Assembly: GCA_947461805.1 (NCBI GenBank)
Contig: CANHMJ010000012.1
Coordinates: 1-19,585, forward strand
Reading direction: 5' to 3'
DNA from: Burkholderiaceae bacterium
Lineage (GTDB): Bacteria > Pseudomonadota > Gammaproteobacteria > Burkholderiales > Burkholderiaceae
DNA: 19,585 bases
In this document: piece after piece, positions 8,479 through 16,272 of the stretch
Layout: every line of letters begins with the position of its first letter
Position numbering within the stretch: the first letter of the stretch is position 1
The notes under the pieces: generated by a model
Database searches by the model: none
Told to the model about the DNA's origin: nothing
The model's input: only the letters and a program-made list of their open reading frames with translations
Position numbers and translations under genes: made by a program

Positions 8479-8508
8479 AAAAACCAGCGATGCGTCGCTG
8501 GTTTTTTT
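8479..8508. terminator. Bidirectional intrinsic terminator between convergent operons
   Basis: A perfect 12-bp stem (8479-8490 with 8495-8506) encloses a TGCG loop and is followed by a T-run to 8508. On the other strand the A-rich left side gives a T-rich tail. It lies 41 bases after the Bug gene and 21 bases from the end of the convergent membrane-protein gene, so it probably serves both. Confidence 0.88.
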
Positions 8509-8528
8509 ATGCCCATCCCTTGCTTTAT

Positions 8529-9179
8529 TTAACCCTTACGGAAGAGGTATCCCGTATGTGCCCGTGCGGCACGCGCCCGCCACGCAGATCGAATCAGTGA
8601 GCCAACCGCCCATACGCCTAAAAAGGGATCCAAGATGTAATCCCATAGATTGGCAGACTCATGCCACCCTGCCGTCCACGCCAAAATAGCCAGTCCTAAA
8701 ATAATCGCAATGCAATTCGATCCAGCAAGCAACGCAAGCAAAGCCGTAGCAATCACCGCAGCCAATAAGGTGAATGAGCCATAGCCCCAAGCGTAGGGAT
8801 CAAGCATGCTCACGCCCAAAGCAAGCGGATAAAAAATAATCGCCGCAAGGGCAATCCAAACCTTCATGACTAGAGGTACGTGGATTTCTTTTGGTGAAAA
8901 ATAAGCCGTCCACAAAAGGAGCATCGAGGTGATGCTCAGCTCACCTGTAAAGCCCCGCACGTAAGCGGCCAGGGGCAACTCCAGTGGCGAGAACAGAGTG
9001 AACACCGGCCAGAACAAGAAGTTGGCCAGCATAAAACAAACGAGCGCCCGAAGTGCCACCATCCGTACAGTACCTTCCGCTTTAAAAAACAGTGTCTGCG
9101 TAAGGCATACCAATACGATTGCAGAACTAATTGCAATCTCCATTAGCGCAACGATTTGCATCACCGAGTTCGAAAGCAT
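8529..9179 (-). CDS. Polytopic membrane protein of unknown function
   Basis: I do not recognise the family. The 216-residue protein is very hydrophobic, with about six predicted membrane segments (roughly residues 5-32, 41-66, 82-94, 103-124, 134-155 and 157-170) and a basic C-terminus rich in arginine (SAWRARAARAHTGYLFRKG). A conserved-looking aromatic/acidic segment, WHESANLWDYILDPFLG, lies after the last helix group. Its ATG overlaps the stop of the upstream BNR protein gene by one base (TAATG), so the two are translationally coupled. This places it in an operon with a lipid-linked-sugar glycosyltransferase-like protein and a sialidase-like protein. A role in the same envelope or glycan process is an inference from context only. 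Confidence 0.75.
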   Translation of the reverse strand: MLSNSVMQIVALMEIAISSAIVLVCLTQTLFFKAEGTVRMVALRALVCFMLANFLFWPVFTLFSPLELPLAAYVRGFTGELSITSMLLLWTAYFSPKEIHVPLVMKVWIALAAIIFYPLALGVSMLDPYAWGYGSFTLLAAVIATALLALLAGSNCIAIILGLAILAWTAGWHESANLWDYILDPFLGVWAVGSLIRSAWRARAARAHTGYLFRKG

Positions 9180-10396
9180 TACGAACTTCCTTTCTGATTC
9201 TTTTTACTTTCAATCCAGCGGCGGTCAAACTGAATGTGCTTCATCTTTTTACGATCGTAGGTATAGATGAGATGCACTTCCCCATTCGCACCCAGTAATA
9301 AAGAGGGGTAGGAAAATTCGCGATAAAGGCCATTGATCAACGTTTGATCGCTCTCCAGTTCCGCAATCACATTCCAATTACTGCTTCCGGCAGTTGCTAT
9401 TGCTAATACGAGGCGATGGCGTGCTGACTCCAAATCATTCAACGCAATGAGGCGATCACCATTGGATAACTGCAAGCCTGCAATCGCGGCATTGGGATTG
9501 GCCAAATCCAAATCAATTCCATTGGCCCATGATTGACCCGCGTTTTCGGTCAGCGCACTTGCAATGCGGGGCGGACCTGCCGACCTTGCCTGCCGAAAGT
9601 AGGCTACGGCTTTTTCAGGGGAATCAATAAAGACGATGGGTTGCAATAAAGCGCGGCCGGAACTCATGCGGCGCTTATCGATCACGCGGCCGCCATCAAT
9701 CCGAATCAACTCCCCAAACTTACCCATCCACTCGTGATATGCCGGCAAACCCAGGGTGCCGTCACTAAAGTCAAATCCAGGAGCCTTAATTAAGGTGCTT
9801 AAATTCAGCGCGGGCGAGGTGATGAGGCGCTGCGGACTCGACCAACTCATGCCCTCATCGCTTGACTCTATCCAGCTGATGGAGCTACCGGCCCAACCGC
9901 CCACTGAAACCGTGACAAAGTAGAGTTGCAATTTGCCTTGGCTTGAACGTACCGGCAAAGGATTGCCGAGTTTTTTAATGTAACGCGATAAACCCTTTTC
10001 AGCAGCAACCCGGTCAAGCACTACTTCTGGGTTACTCCAACTGCCAGCCTTGGTATCCAATACAGCCGATTGAATCACGACATCGCTAGCGCCCTCTCTA
10101 GATCCGGCAAACCAAAATGCACGCAGATTACCGTCATTTAAAAGGATTGCAGAACCCGCATGGACCGACGGCGCTGCAGTCTCAGGAATGAACTGGGCTC
10201 GCGGCTCAGGAATACTGACTTGCGTAGTGATTTGCGGCTTTTTTCCTACCACTGGTGCAGCAACTTCGGGCACTCGTAGTTCGGGTTCGATTGCTGCCGG
10301 CATTGCAAATGGGGACCATGGCAAGCGACTATCTATCTGAATGTAGCCGGCAACAGCAGCCAAGGCCAAGATACATAAACTCGCAATGCGCATCAT
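9179..10396 (-). CDS. Membrane-anchored BNR/Asp-box (sialidase-like) protein
   Basis: The protein of about 405 residues starts with a hydrophobic signal or anchor segment (about residues 4-21), then a proline-rich linker, then a beta-propeller of the predicted neuraminidase type (BNR_2). One canonical Asp box, SSDEGMSW, is near residue 180, and a second with Asn for Asp, TENAGQSW, is near 285. The C-terminal EFSYPSLLLGANGEVHLIY followed by DRKKMKH resembles the end of bacterial sialidase-like propellers. True sialidase activity is not shown, since many such propellers have other substrates. The ATG at 10396 overlaps the glycosyltransferase stop in ATGA; an upstream TTG at 10402 is an alternative. 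The product is probably exported and tethered on the periplasmic face, working with the glycosyltransferase operon partner. Confidence 0.8.
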   Translation of the reverse strand: MMRIASLCILALAAVAGYIQIDSRLPWSPFAMPAAIEPELRVPEVAAPVVGKKPQITTQVSIPEPRAQFIPETAAPSVHAGSAILLNDGNLRAFWFAGSREGASDVVIQSAVLDTKAGSWSNPEVVLDRVAAEKGLSRYIKKLGNPLPVRSSQGKLQLYFVTVSVGGWAGSSISWIESSDEGMSWSSPQRLITSPALNLSTLIKAPGFDFSDGTLGLPAYHEWMGKFGELIRIDGGRVIDKRRMSSGRALLQPIVFIDSPEKAVAYFRQARSAGPPRIASALTENAGQSWANGIDLDLANPNAAIAGLQLSNGDRLIALNDLESARHRLVLAIATAGSSNWNVIAELESDQTLINGLYREFSYPSLLLGANGEVHLIYTYDRKKMKHIQFDRRWIESKKNQKGSS

Positions 10397-12105
10397 CGGC
10401 AAGCATCCGGTGAGGCAGTTGCTACAGCCGATGGAGAGTAGATAAGGTATTCGTTCACGAAGAGGTATTGTCCCATCTCGCCGCGAATAATAGCCACAAT
10501 CTCCTCTTGGCTATGGCGTGCGCGCATCTCCATGCGCTTGCCCAAGACTTGGCAGTCATCGCAGAATACTGGCGACACACCTAGTGGTGAATAGGCCGTG
10601 AAATACGGATACCGTTTTGCTAATTCAGCACCATGAGCGGCCTCGCTGGCTGGATAGCCCTGTAGGCGTGCACCCGGCAGCAATAAACGGTATTCCTCAT
10701 CCTTGGCCCGGAAATCACACGGCACCGCAACCAGCTGATCTTGGACACGCGCAATCGCTTGTGAATCGTAACGGCCAATTGCCCCTTCAAGTGGAGCAAG
10801 TCCAGTATTCAGAGCCAAGTAGCAAATGAAGCAAGTGGCTAATGCCATGAGCTTCGCTTTATTGGTCTGGATAAATCCCCATGCCACCAGCGCAATACCG
10901 GAACCAAGCAAGAGCCAATGCCAAAGCGAGTATTGCCATAGCAGTGGGCTAGCCCAGTTTCCACCCTCAAGATGAAGGCTGACCCAAGCAAGGGCCAACA
11001 AGATAATGAACTGGAGCGCTAAAGCAATCCGAAATCCCCACAAGGGTAGGCGCTGCCAATGCAGCGCGATTAATGCGGCAAGGGCTGGCATCACCGGCAG
11101 CAGATAACGCCCTGAACGCTGGCTAGGCAAACTAAACACAATCAAAAAGGCAAGGACTAAAAGCCACAATAGGCGCTCTTCGATATCAGTAACGGTGCGC
11201 TCACGCCACGATTGCCAGCCCAGCGATACCAAGACAAAAGCAAAGAGGCCGGCATTGGCGATGGTTGTCAGCAGCAGTAGCCAAATGCTGTCGCCTCCCC
11301 GAATAAAATCCAAGAAGTAATTGCTAGTACGCGCGCCAAACTTGCCCGCGTTCTCACCCAAAACAAACTCACGCCAAATCGCTTCAGGGTTAGGGTCCAG
11401 CGCAAACCACAAGCCAAAAATACCCAGCGACAGCAAGCCAATCAGGATGAGCTTATACAGATCACACTTTAGTACCTCGATGAGGCGCCACTCACGCCAG
11501 CATCCGTACCAGAGCAGTAATGAAAAGCAGGCGGGCAATACGTAGGCAAAGGATTTATACAAGAGTCCCAAGCCAATACTGATTGCAGCAAACAGCGGAA
11601 AGAGGACGTAAGAGTCAAATGCAGCGCGACCCCAATACAGCAATGCAAAAAAAGGCAGGCTCAGGAAAAAGACTTCGGGAGGATCGGTGAGGTAAGGACG
11701 TCCATAGCGGTAGGTTGCAAAGAAGGATAACCACACAACAGCGGCAAGTAATCCAGTCTGGGCTTTTCCAGAAAAGCGCGCCACTGCCAAGAACAGAAGC
11801 AGTGCCGTTAAGCCGGTATACAAAACGCTGGGCCAGCGTAACTCCAGCAAGCCCCAATGGGCGGCCCAGTCTGTACTGGCAATCCCCTGCCAAAAGACCA
11901 GTGGCGGCTTGGTATTGCGCATGGCCTCCATCTCCGACTGCAAGGGCAGCCACTGCCCTAAGTCAGCGGTGATGCGGGCAATGTGCATATAAACATACTC
12001 ATCGCCATTTTTAGGCGCAAAGCGGCTATCAAGGGCAAAACAGTAGGTCAGGATTGCTAAGGCCAGAATCAGAAGGAGAAAACGAAGGGGGGTCTGGCTA
12101 CGCAT
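10393..12105 (-). CDS. GT39/ArnT-like polytopic glycosyltransferase
   Basis: The 570-residue protein has a long series of hydrophobic helices (about 11-13), a large first periplasmic loop and a C-terminal soluble part, as in the PMT/ArnT/GT39 superfamily (GT-C fold). The first loop carries the acidic pair NGDEYVYMHIAR (Asp/Glu near residues 35-36) and NTKPPLVFW, both typical of ArnT-like enzymes. GRPYLTDPPEVFF is a second acidic loop. These enzymes move a sugar from a polyprenyl-phosphate donor to lipid A, protein or another acceptor on the periplasmic side. A GTG at 12108 directly precedes the ATG at 12105; I report the ATG. Two downstream genes overlap in sequence, giving a three-gene operon. 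Donor and acceptor cannot be read from the sequence. Confidence 0.87.
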   Translation of the reverse strand: MRSQTPLRFLLLILALAILTYCFALDSRFAPKNGDEYVYMHIARITADLGQWLPLQSEMEAMRNTKPPLVFWQGIASTDWAAHWGLLELRWPSVLYTGLTALLLFLAVARFSGKAQTGLLAAVVWLSFFATYRYGRPYLTDPPEVFFLSLPFFALLYWGRAAFDSYVLFPLFAAISIGLGLLYKSFAYVLPACFSLLLWYGCWREWRLIEVLKCDLYKLILIGLLSLGIFGLWFALDPNPEAIWREFVLGENAGKFGARTSNYFLDFIRGGDSIWLLLLTTIANAGLFAFVLVSLGWQSWRERTVTDIEERLLWLLVLAFLIVFSLPSQRSGRYLLPVMPALAALIALHWQRLPLWGFRIALALQFIILLALAWVSLHLEGGNWASPLLWQYSLWHWLLLGSGIALVAWGFIQTNKAKLMALATCFICYLALNTGLAPLEGAIGRYDSQAIARVQDQLVAVPCDFRAKDEEYRLLLPGARLQGYPASEAAHGAELAKRYPYFTAYSPLGVSPVFCDDCQVLGKRMEMRARHSQEEIVAIIRGEMGQYLFVNEYLIYSPSAVATASPDACR

Positions 12106-12190
12106 CACGCTATTTTATAAGGCTTAAGAAAATCCCCAATAAATTAGGGTAAACCTGCAGGCGCTTAGATTAATTAGTTGCAACAATATA

Positions 12191-12218
12191 AAAAAACAGT
12201 CCTAAGGAAGTGTTTTTT
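12191..12218. repeat. Inverted repeat in the divergent intergenic region
   Basis: AAAAAACA (12191-12198) and TGTTTTTT (12211-12218) form an 8-bp inverted repeat with partly paired sequence between them (TCC with GGA). A second short one, TACTA-AGA-TAGTA, is at 12232-12244. Both lie between the glycosyltransferase operon and the cytochrome/FCSD operon. They could be regulator sites or a weak terminator-like hairpin; AT-richness makes chance occurrence possible. Confidence 0.35.
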
Positions 12219-12284
12219 AACTCTAAATTGCTACTAAGATAGTAATCTAGATGTAAATAGCGCTTGTTTTAATTTTTTCATAAT

Positions 12285-12290
12285 GGAGAG
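12285..12290 (+). promoter_or_regulatory. Ribosome binding site that fixes the cytochrome c start
   Basis: GGAGAG ends seven bases before the ATG at 12298. The in-frame ATG at 12283 lies on top of this site and is therefore unlikely to be used. Confidence 0.7.
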
Positions 12291-12297
12291 CATTCAA

Positions 12298-12630
12298 ATG
12301 CACATCACCCTACGCAAACTTGGCTTAGGACTCGCGGTCTTTTTAGGCCTGTCGCAAGTCAGCCTATTCGCTGCGGCACAAAATACCGATGCAACGAAGT
12401 TGTATCACCGTAGTCTTGCCGCCACCTGCGCAAACTGCCATGGCACTGATGGCAAAGGCGTTCCTGAAGGCGGTATGCCGCTGATTAATAACCAATCCAG
12501 CGAGCAGATACTTGCCAGCCTGAAAGCGTATAAATCGGGCGCACGCGAAGGCACCATCATGCATCAGCTGGCTAAGGGTTATACCGATGAACAACTGCAA
12601 ATCATTGCCAACCAACTTGGCAAGAAATAA
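12298..12630 (+). CDS. fccA: Single-haem c-type cytochrome, probable partner of sulfide dehydrogenase
   Basis: The 110-residue protein has a Sec signal peptide (basic RK, hydrophobic core to about residue 27) and one haem-binding motif CANCH (Cys44, Cys47, His48). The segment GTIMHQLAKGYTDEQL contains Met88, the likely sixth haem ligand, and is typical of the small cytochrome subunits that pair with flavocytochrome c sulfide dehydrogenases (FccA/SoxE type). It is periplasmic and would accept electrons from the flavoprotein encoded ten bases downstream. In Allochromatium the cytochrome subunit has two haems; this one has one and is about half the size. The symbol is by analogy. Confidence 0.87.
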   Translation: MHITLRKLGLGLAVFLGLSQVSLFAAAQNTDATKLYHRSLAATCANCHGTDGKGVPEGGMPLINNQSSEQILASLKAYKSGAREGTIMHQLAKGYTDEQLQIIANQLGKK

Positions 12631-12634
12631 GGAG
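12629..12634 (+). promoter_or_regulatory. Ribosome binding site that fixes the FCSD flavoprotein start
   Basis: AAGGAG overlaps the cytochrome stop codon and ends six bases before the ATG at 12641. That start gives a clean twin-arginine signal peptide, whereas the longer frame from 12587 would bury it. Confidence 0.8.
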
Positions 12635-12640
12635 ATGACT

Positions 12641-13918
12641 ATGAATCGTCGACATTTTATGGGCCAAAGTGCTGCGGCCTTGGGTTTATTGACCGGCTTA
12701 TCCGGTCCTGCCCGTGCAGCTAATTTACAAAAAGCCGAGATCCTCGTGATTGGTGGCGGTTACGGCGGAGCTACCGCTGCGAAATACCTGCGCCTGCTCT
12801 CCAACAACACCGCACGCGTCACCATCATTGAACCGAATCCTGAATTTATCTCCTGCCCAATGTCTAATCTGGTTATTGGCGGATCGCGCAAGCTATCGGA
12901 GTTAACGGTTTCGTATGATGGCCTAAGTAAGCGCCATGGCATCAAGATTATTAAAGACAGTGTTATTAATATTGATGCTGCCAAGCAAACCGTACAACTG
13001 GCTTCCGGCAAATCCATGCGCTTTGATAAAGTCGTCCTCTCGCCCGGAATTGGCTTGATGATGGATAGCGTTCAAGGTTTAGCGCAAGCTAATCAAGCTG
13101 GTGTTACTTTGCAAGCCTGGAAAGCGGGTCCCGAGACTGTGGCCCTGCACAACCAAGTAGCTGCGATGCGCGAAGGCGGTGTATTTGCCATCACCATCCC
13201 TGAGGCACCCTATCGCTGCCCTCCTGGCCCCTACGAGCGCGCTTGCCAAGTTGCCTCCTACCTGAAGGCAAATAATCCTAAAGGCAAGGTATTGATTTTG
13301 GATGCCAATCAGGATGTGATCTCCAAAGGCGGTCTCTTCAAGAAAGTATGGGCTGAGCAATACGCCGGCATGATCGAATACCGTCCTAAGCACAATGCGG
13401 TTGCAGTCGATGCAAAAACCAAAACCATCAAGTTTGATGTGCAAGATGATGTGAAAGCTGACGTCTTAAACATTCTTCCTGCAATGCGTGCCGGTGATGT
13501 AGCGGTTAAGTCGGGTATCGCCAACTCCAACGGGCGCTGGGCTAATGTGAACTACATTAACTTTGAGTCAACCGCTGCGAAGAATGTGCACGTAATTGGC
13601 GATGCAATTCAGATTGCGCCGCTGATGCCAAAGTCTGGCCATATGGCCAATTCACATGCCAAGGTAACAGCAGCAGCTATTGTTGCTGAGCTGAGTGGCT
13701 GGGAAGTTAATCCTGCTCCAGTTCTAACCAACACCTGCTACAGCTTTGTGAATGCGAGGGAAGTAGTTCACGTCGCCAGCGTGCACCAGTACAACGCAGC
13801 GGAGAAGACCTTCAGAACCGTTCCGGGTTCGGGCGGCCTCTCAGCAGAGCCAACCACCCTAGAAGGCGTTTATGCCTGGGGCTGGGCTCGCAATATCTGG
13901 GCCGATAGCTTGGCGTAA
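12641..13918 (+). CDS. fccB: Flavocytochrome c sulfide dehydrogenase, flavoprotein subunit (FccB/SoxF-like)
   Basis: The 425-residue protein oxidises sulfide in the periplasm and passes electrons to a c-type cytochrome. It starts with a Tat signal (NRRHFMGQS, hydrophobic stretch, cleavage near GPARA-A at about 26). Then comes the FAD-binding fold VIGGGYGGATAAKYL (residues 36-50). Cys72 in FISCPMSNLVIGG matches the cysteine that binds FAD covalently in Allochromatium FccB. Cys193 in PYRCPPGPYERA and Cys366 in TNTCYSFVNARE match the redox-active pair. All three key cysteines are therefore present. VIGDAIQIAPLMPKSGHMANSHAK is the usual second FAD region. It is co-transcribed with the upstream cytochrome (ten-base gap) and followed by a terminator. 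Confidence 0.93.
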   Translation: MNRRHFMGQSAAALGLLTGLSGPARAANLQKAEILVIGGGYGGATAAKYLRLLSNNTARVTIIEPNPEFISCPMSNLVIGGSRKLSELTVSYDGLSKRHGIKIIKDSVINIDAAKQTVQLASGKSMRFDKVVLSPGIGLMMDSVQGLAQANQAGVTLQAWKAGPETVALHNQVAAMREGGVFAITIPEAPYRCPPGPYERACQVASYLKANNPKGKVLILDANQDVISKGGLFKKVWAEQYAGMIEYRPKHNAVAVDAKTKTIKFDVQDDVKADVLNILPAMRAGDVAVKSGIANSNGRWANVNYINFESTAAKNVHVIGDAIQIAPLMPKSGHMANSHAKVTAAAIVAELSGWEVNPAPVLTNTCYSFVNAREVVHVASVHQYNAAEKTFRTVPGSGGLSAEPTTLEGVYAWGWARNIWADSLA

Positions 13919-13928
13919 TGGCAGTTAA

Positions 13929-13945
13929 TTCGGCTAGATGCCGAA
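13929..13945. repeat. Small GC hairpin preceding the terminator
   Basis: TTCGGC (13929-13934) pairs perfectly with GCCGAA (13940-13945) around a TAGAT loop. It has no T-run of its own and sits ten bases after the FCSD stop and just before the main terminator. It may stabilise the transcript end, or it may be incidental. Confidence 0.5.
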
Positions 13946-13948
13946 ACT

Positions 13949-13980
13949 AAAAAAGGAGCTTATTCGTAAGCTCCTTTTTT
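13949..13980. terminator. Bidirectional intrinsic terminator with TTCG loop
   Basis: A perfect 14-bp stem (13949-13962 with 13967-13980) has a TTCG loop, an A-run on the left and a T-run on the right, so it can act in both directions. It lies between the FCSD gene and the convergent DUF3422 gene. Confidence 0.92.
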
Positions 13981-13997
13981 ATTGGGGTTGATAGGCC

Positions 13998-15353
13998 CTA
14001 AGGTGAAATTGCATTACGCGCATTGCGCGCCCGGCGGCGTTTGCTAATAACAAAAAAGAGTGCGGCCACAATCGGCGCCGCAATGGCAGCGATTATCTCC
14101 GGATAAATCGGCAGGCCAGCTTCCTTGCCGCCTTTGGCAACATAGAACAGGAGCCCAACAAAGTAATAGGTCAGGACGAGTACCGATAAGCTATCCACCG
14201 TCTCTTGCATTCGCAATTGCAGCTTTGCCCGTCTATCCATACTGGCTAACAAAGCCTGCGTTTGTTCTTCATTGACGAACTCAATCCGCGTGCGCAAGGT
14301 TTGGGTTGTTCTCGACACACGATCCGACAGCTCTTTGAGGCGACGCTGTGTCCAAAGGCAAGTGCCCATGGCCGGCTGAAAGCGCCGATCCATAAATTCA
14401 ACCAAGGTCTGAACGCCAGGAATCGGCTCTTCATTAAGCTCGGCTAGATTTTTATTCACCAATTGACTGTAAGCTTCCGCAGCGGTAAAGCGCAGACCAA
14501 ACTCAGAAATCCATTGCTCTGTTTTCGATGCAAGCTGAGAGAGCTCAGATAAAAATTCACCGTTCTTTTTTAACTGATTGCCCGAGTCGGTTTGCAACAG
14601 GGCAATTTCTTTCGACATCTGGGCTAAATCGGACTCAGCATTGCGTAGCGGCAAGGACAAGCCCTTGGCAACTGGGAAGGCCAGCATTGCCGCCATGCGA
14701 TAGGTTTCTACTTCCGTGATACGGCGCGCTACTCGTCCGGCTTGACGCGAGCCCAAGGTATGGTGGGGCACGTAATAGGAAATAAAACCATCCTCATTTA
14801 AGTTGAGGTCAGTCCAAAGCTGCGCCCGTCGATTGGACATGATGTAGCTACCCAACAGCGTATTGCCATTAAAGATAGCAGACACTTCTTCTGCATCATT
14901 AAAGAGGCTGCGGTCTTCAAAGGCAATATCAATCGCCGTAATACGCTGACCACCAGCTGCATCAATGGATGGGCAAGCCATTTTTTGCAATACCGCATTG
15001 AGGCGATCCAAAATGGCATGGCGCGTTTGGATGAGCGGTTTATCTACTGGAGCGCTTTGCTGCACAATCGCCGCAATGGTCGCAAACTCCCCATGCAGCT
15101 CCCATTTAATAATAATGCGCTCAGGGGCAGCAGATAATTCGATTGATCTAAAAAAGTGATCTTGACTGGTATTGCCCTTGCTTTGAAAAGCCTTAGATAA
15201 GCTTTCAATCCAATTGATCTGCAACTGACGCGACTGTGCATCCAACAAGAATGCCTGCGACAAAATACGTTCTTTTGGCCACTGCGCTACCGGCGGCCTG
15301 GAATGCACCTCTTCGTGAAGCACCTGCCTTAAGGGGTGATCGTAGGGTTTCAT
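13998..15353 (-). CDS. DUF3422 family membrane protein
   Basis: The protein of about 451 residues matches the DUF3422 family by its N-terminal YDHPLRQVLHEEVHSRPP segment and two C-terminal membrane helices (LVLTYYFVGLLFYVA and IIAAIAAPIVAALFFVI) followed by an arginine-rich tail. The middle is a mainly helical soluble region that may form coiled coil (the stretch around MSKEIALLQTDSGNQLKK). The family is widespread in Proteobacteria with no established function. The ATG at 15353 gives MKPYDHPLR; a GTG at 15362 would add three residues. It is monocistronic: it shares a terminator with FCSD downstream and faces the class II aldolase gene across a 132-base divergent gap. Confidence 0.85.
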   Translation of the reverse strand: MKPYDHPLRQVLHEEVHSRPPVAQWPKERILSQAFLLDAQSRQLQINWIESLSKAFQSKGNTSQDHFFRSIELSAAPERIIIKWELHGEFATIAAIVQQSAPVDKPLIQTRHAILDRLNAVLQKMACPSIDAAGGQRITAIDIAFEDRSLFNDAEEVSAIFNGNTLLGSYIMSNRRAQLWTDLNLNEDGFISYYVPHHTLGSRQAGRVARRITEVETYRMAAMLAFPVAKGLSLPLRNAESDLAQMSKEIALLQTDSGNQLKKNGEFLSELSQLASKTEQWISEFGLRFTAAEAYSQLVNKNLAELNEEPIPGVQTLVEFMDRRFQPAMGTCLWTQRRLKELSDRVSRTTQTLRTRIEFVNEEQTQALLASMDRRAKLQLRMQETVDSLSVLVLTYYFVGLLFYVAKGGKEAGLPIYPEIIAAIAAPIVAALFFVISKRRRARNARNAISP

Positions 15354-15485
15354 GTTGCACACATCCCATTCATGGTCGTATTAATTATTAAATGATACCG
15401 CTAAAAATTGGTCAAAATAGGTCCTGGAGTAGTAAATTGAGGCCTAGCTATAGAATAGGAATTCATCCGAAATGGAATAGTCCCT

Positions 15486-16226
15486 ATGCCACCCCTCCCC
15501 TCCGATAGCCCTGAATCGGTCACCCGTATGCACTTAGCTGCATGCTATCGCTTGTGCGCACTGAATCAATGGGATGATCTGATTTATACGCACATCTCAG
15601 CCGCCATTCCGGGGGAGCCTGAACATTATTTGATCAATCCGTTTGGTATGCAGTTTGACGAAATCACCGCTTCTAGTTTGCTCAAAGTCAATGTACAAGG
15701 GGAATTGCTACCCCATCAATCTGGCATGGTGAACCCGACCGGCTTTGCTATTCATGGCGCCATCCACCGAGCGCGTGCCGACGCCCAATGCGTGATGCAT
15801 TTGCATAACACCGCTGGAATCGCTGTCTCCGCTCAGCGCGACGGACTTCTGCCTTTGTCGCAACACGCCATGCGTTTTATGGGACACCTTGGCTACCATG
15901 ATTATGAGGGTTTGGCGCTGACCGAATCCGAAGGAGTGCGTTTAGTTGCTGACCTGGGAAGTTACCCTGCCATGCTATTGCGTAACCATGGCACGCTCAC
16001 CGTAGGCCGCACGATTGCCGAAGCGTATGTGGTGATGGCCACGCTGATTAAAGCCTGTGAAATTCAAGTAGCGGCATTAAGCAGCCCCAATCTAATCACA
16101 CCCGAACCCGCAATCATTACCAAGGCAGCAGCCGATCTGCACGATTTTGGCGCGGAAGAAGGTGCGCTCGAGTGGCCTGCTTTACTGCGCAAACTCGATC
16201 GAATTGACCCTAGCTACAAACAGTAA
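15486..16226 (+). CDS. Class II aldolase/adducin-family protein
   Basis: The 246-residue protein has the class II aldolase fold. The zinc histidines are His105 and His107 in VMHLHNTAG and probably His168 in LLRNHGTLTVG. The position of the catalytic glutamate of L-fuculose-1-phosphate aldolase (E. coli Glu73, in SSEWRFH) appears to be glycine here (PTGFAIH, Gly86). The enzyme may therefore not be an ordinary aldolase; many such relatives are lyases, decarboxylases, epimerases or of unknown activity. The ribosome binding site is weak (GGAA about seven bases before the ATG). A tautomerase gene follows after 46 bases and may be co-transcribed, which hints at a shared keto-acid or enol substrate (inference). 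Confidence 0.88.
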   Translation: MPPLPSDSPESVTRMHLAACYRLCALNQWDDLIYTHISAAIPGEPEHYLINPFGMQFDEITASSLLKVNVQGELLPHQSGMVNPTGFAIHGAIHRARADAQCVMHLHNTAGIAVSAQRDGLLPLSQHAMRFMGHLGYHDYEGLALTESEGVRLVADLGSYPAMLLRNHGTLTVGRTIAEAYVVMATLIKACEIQVAALSSPNLITPEPAIITKAAADLHDFGAEEGALEWPALLRKLDRIDPSYKQ

Positions 16227-16272
16227 ATGAAACCCATTTTTTACCTGAATTTTTACCTAAAAGGAAAATGCC

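Noticed and set aside
8468..8689. 73-codon plus-strand open frame starting in the terminator region
   Set aside because: It runs through the terminator hairpin and then antisense to the membrane-protein gene; it has no protein-like features.
15363..15485. Possible promoter (TTGAGG and TATAGAAT) before the class II aldolase gene
   Set aside because: The spacing between the two elements is only about eight bases and no better pair was seen, so I do not call a promoter.
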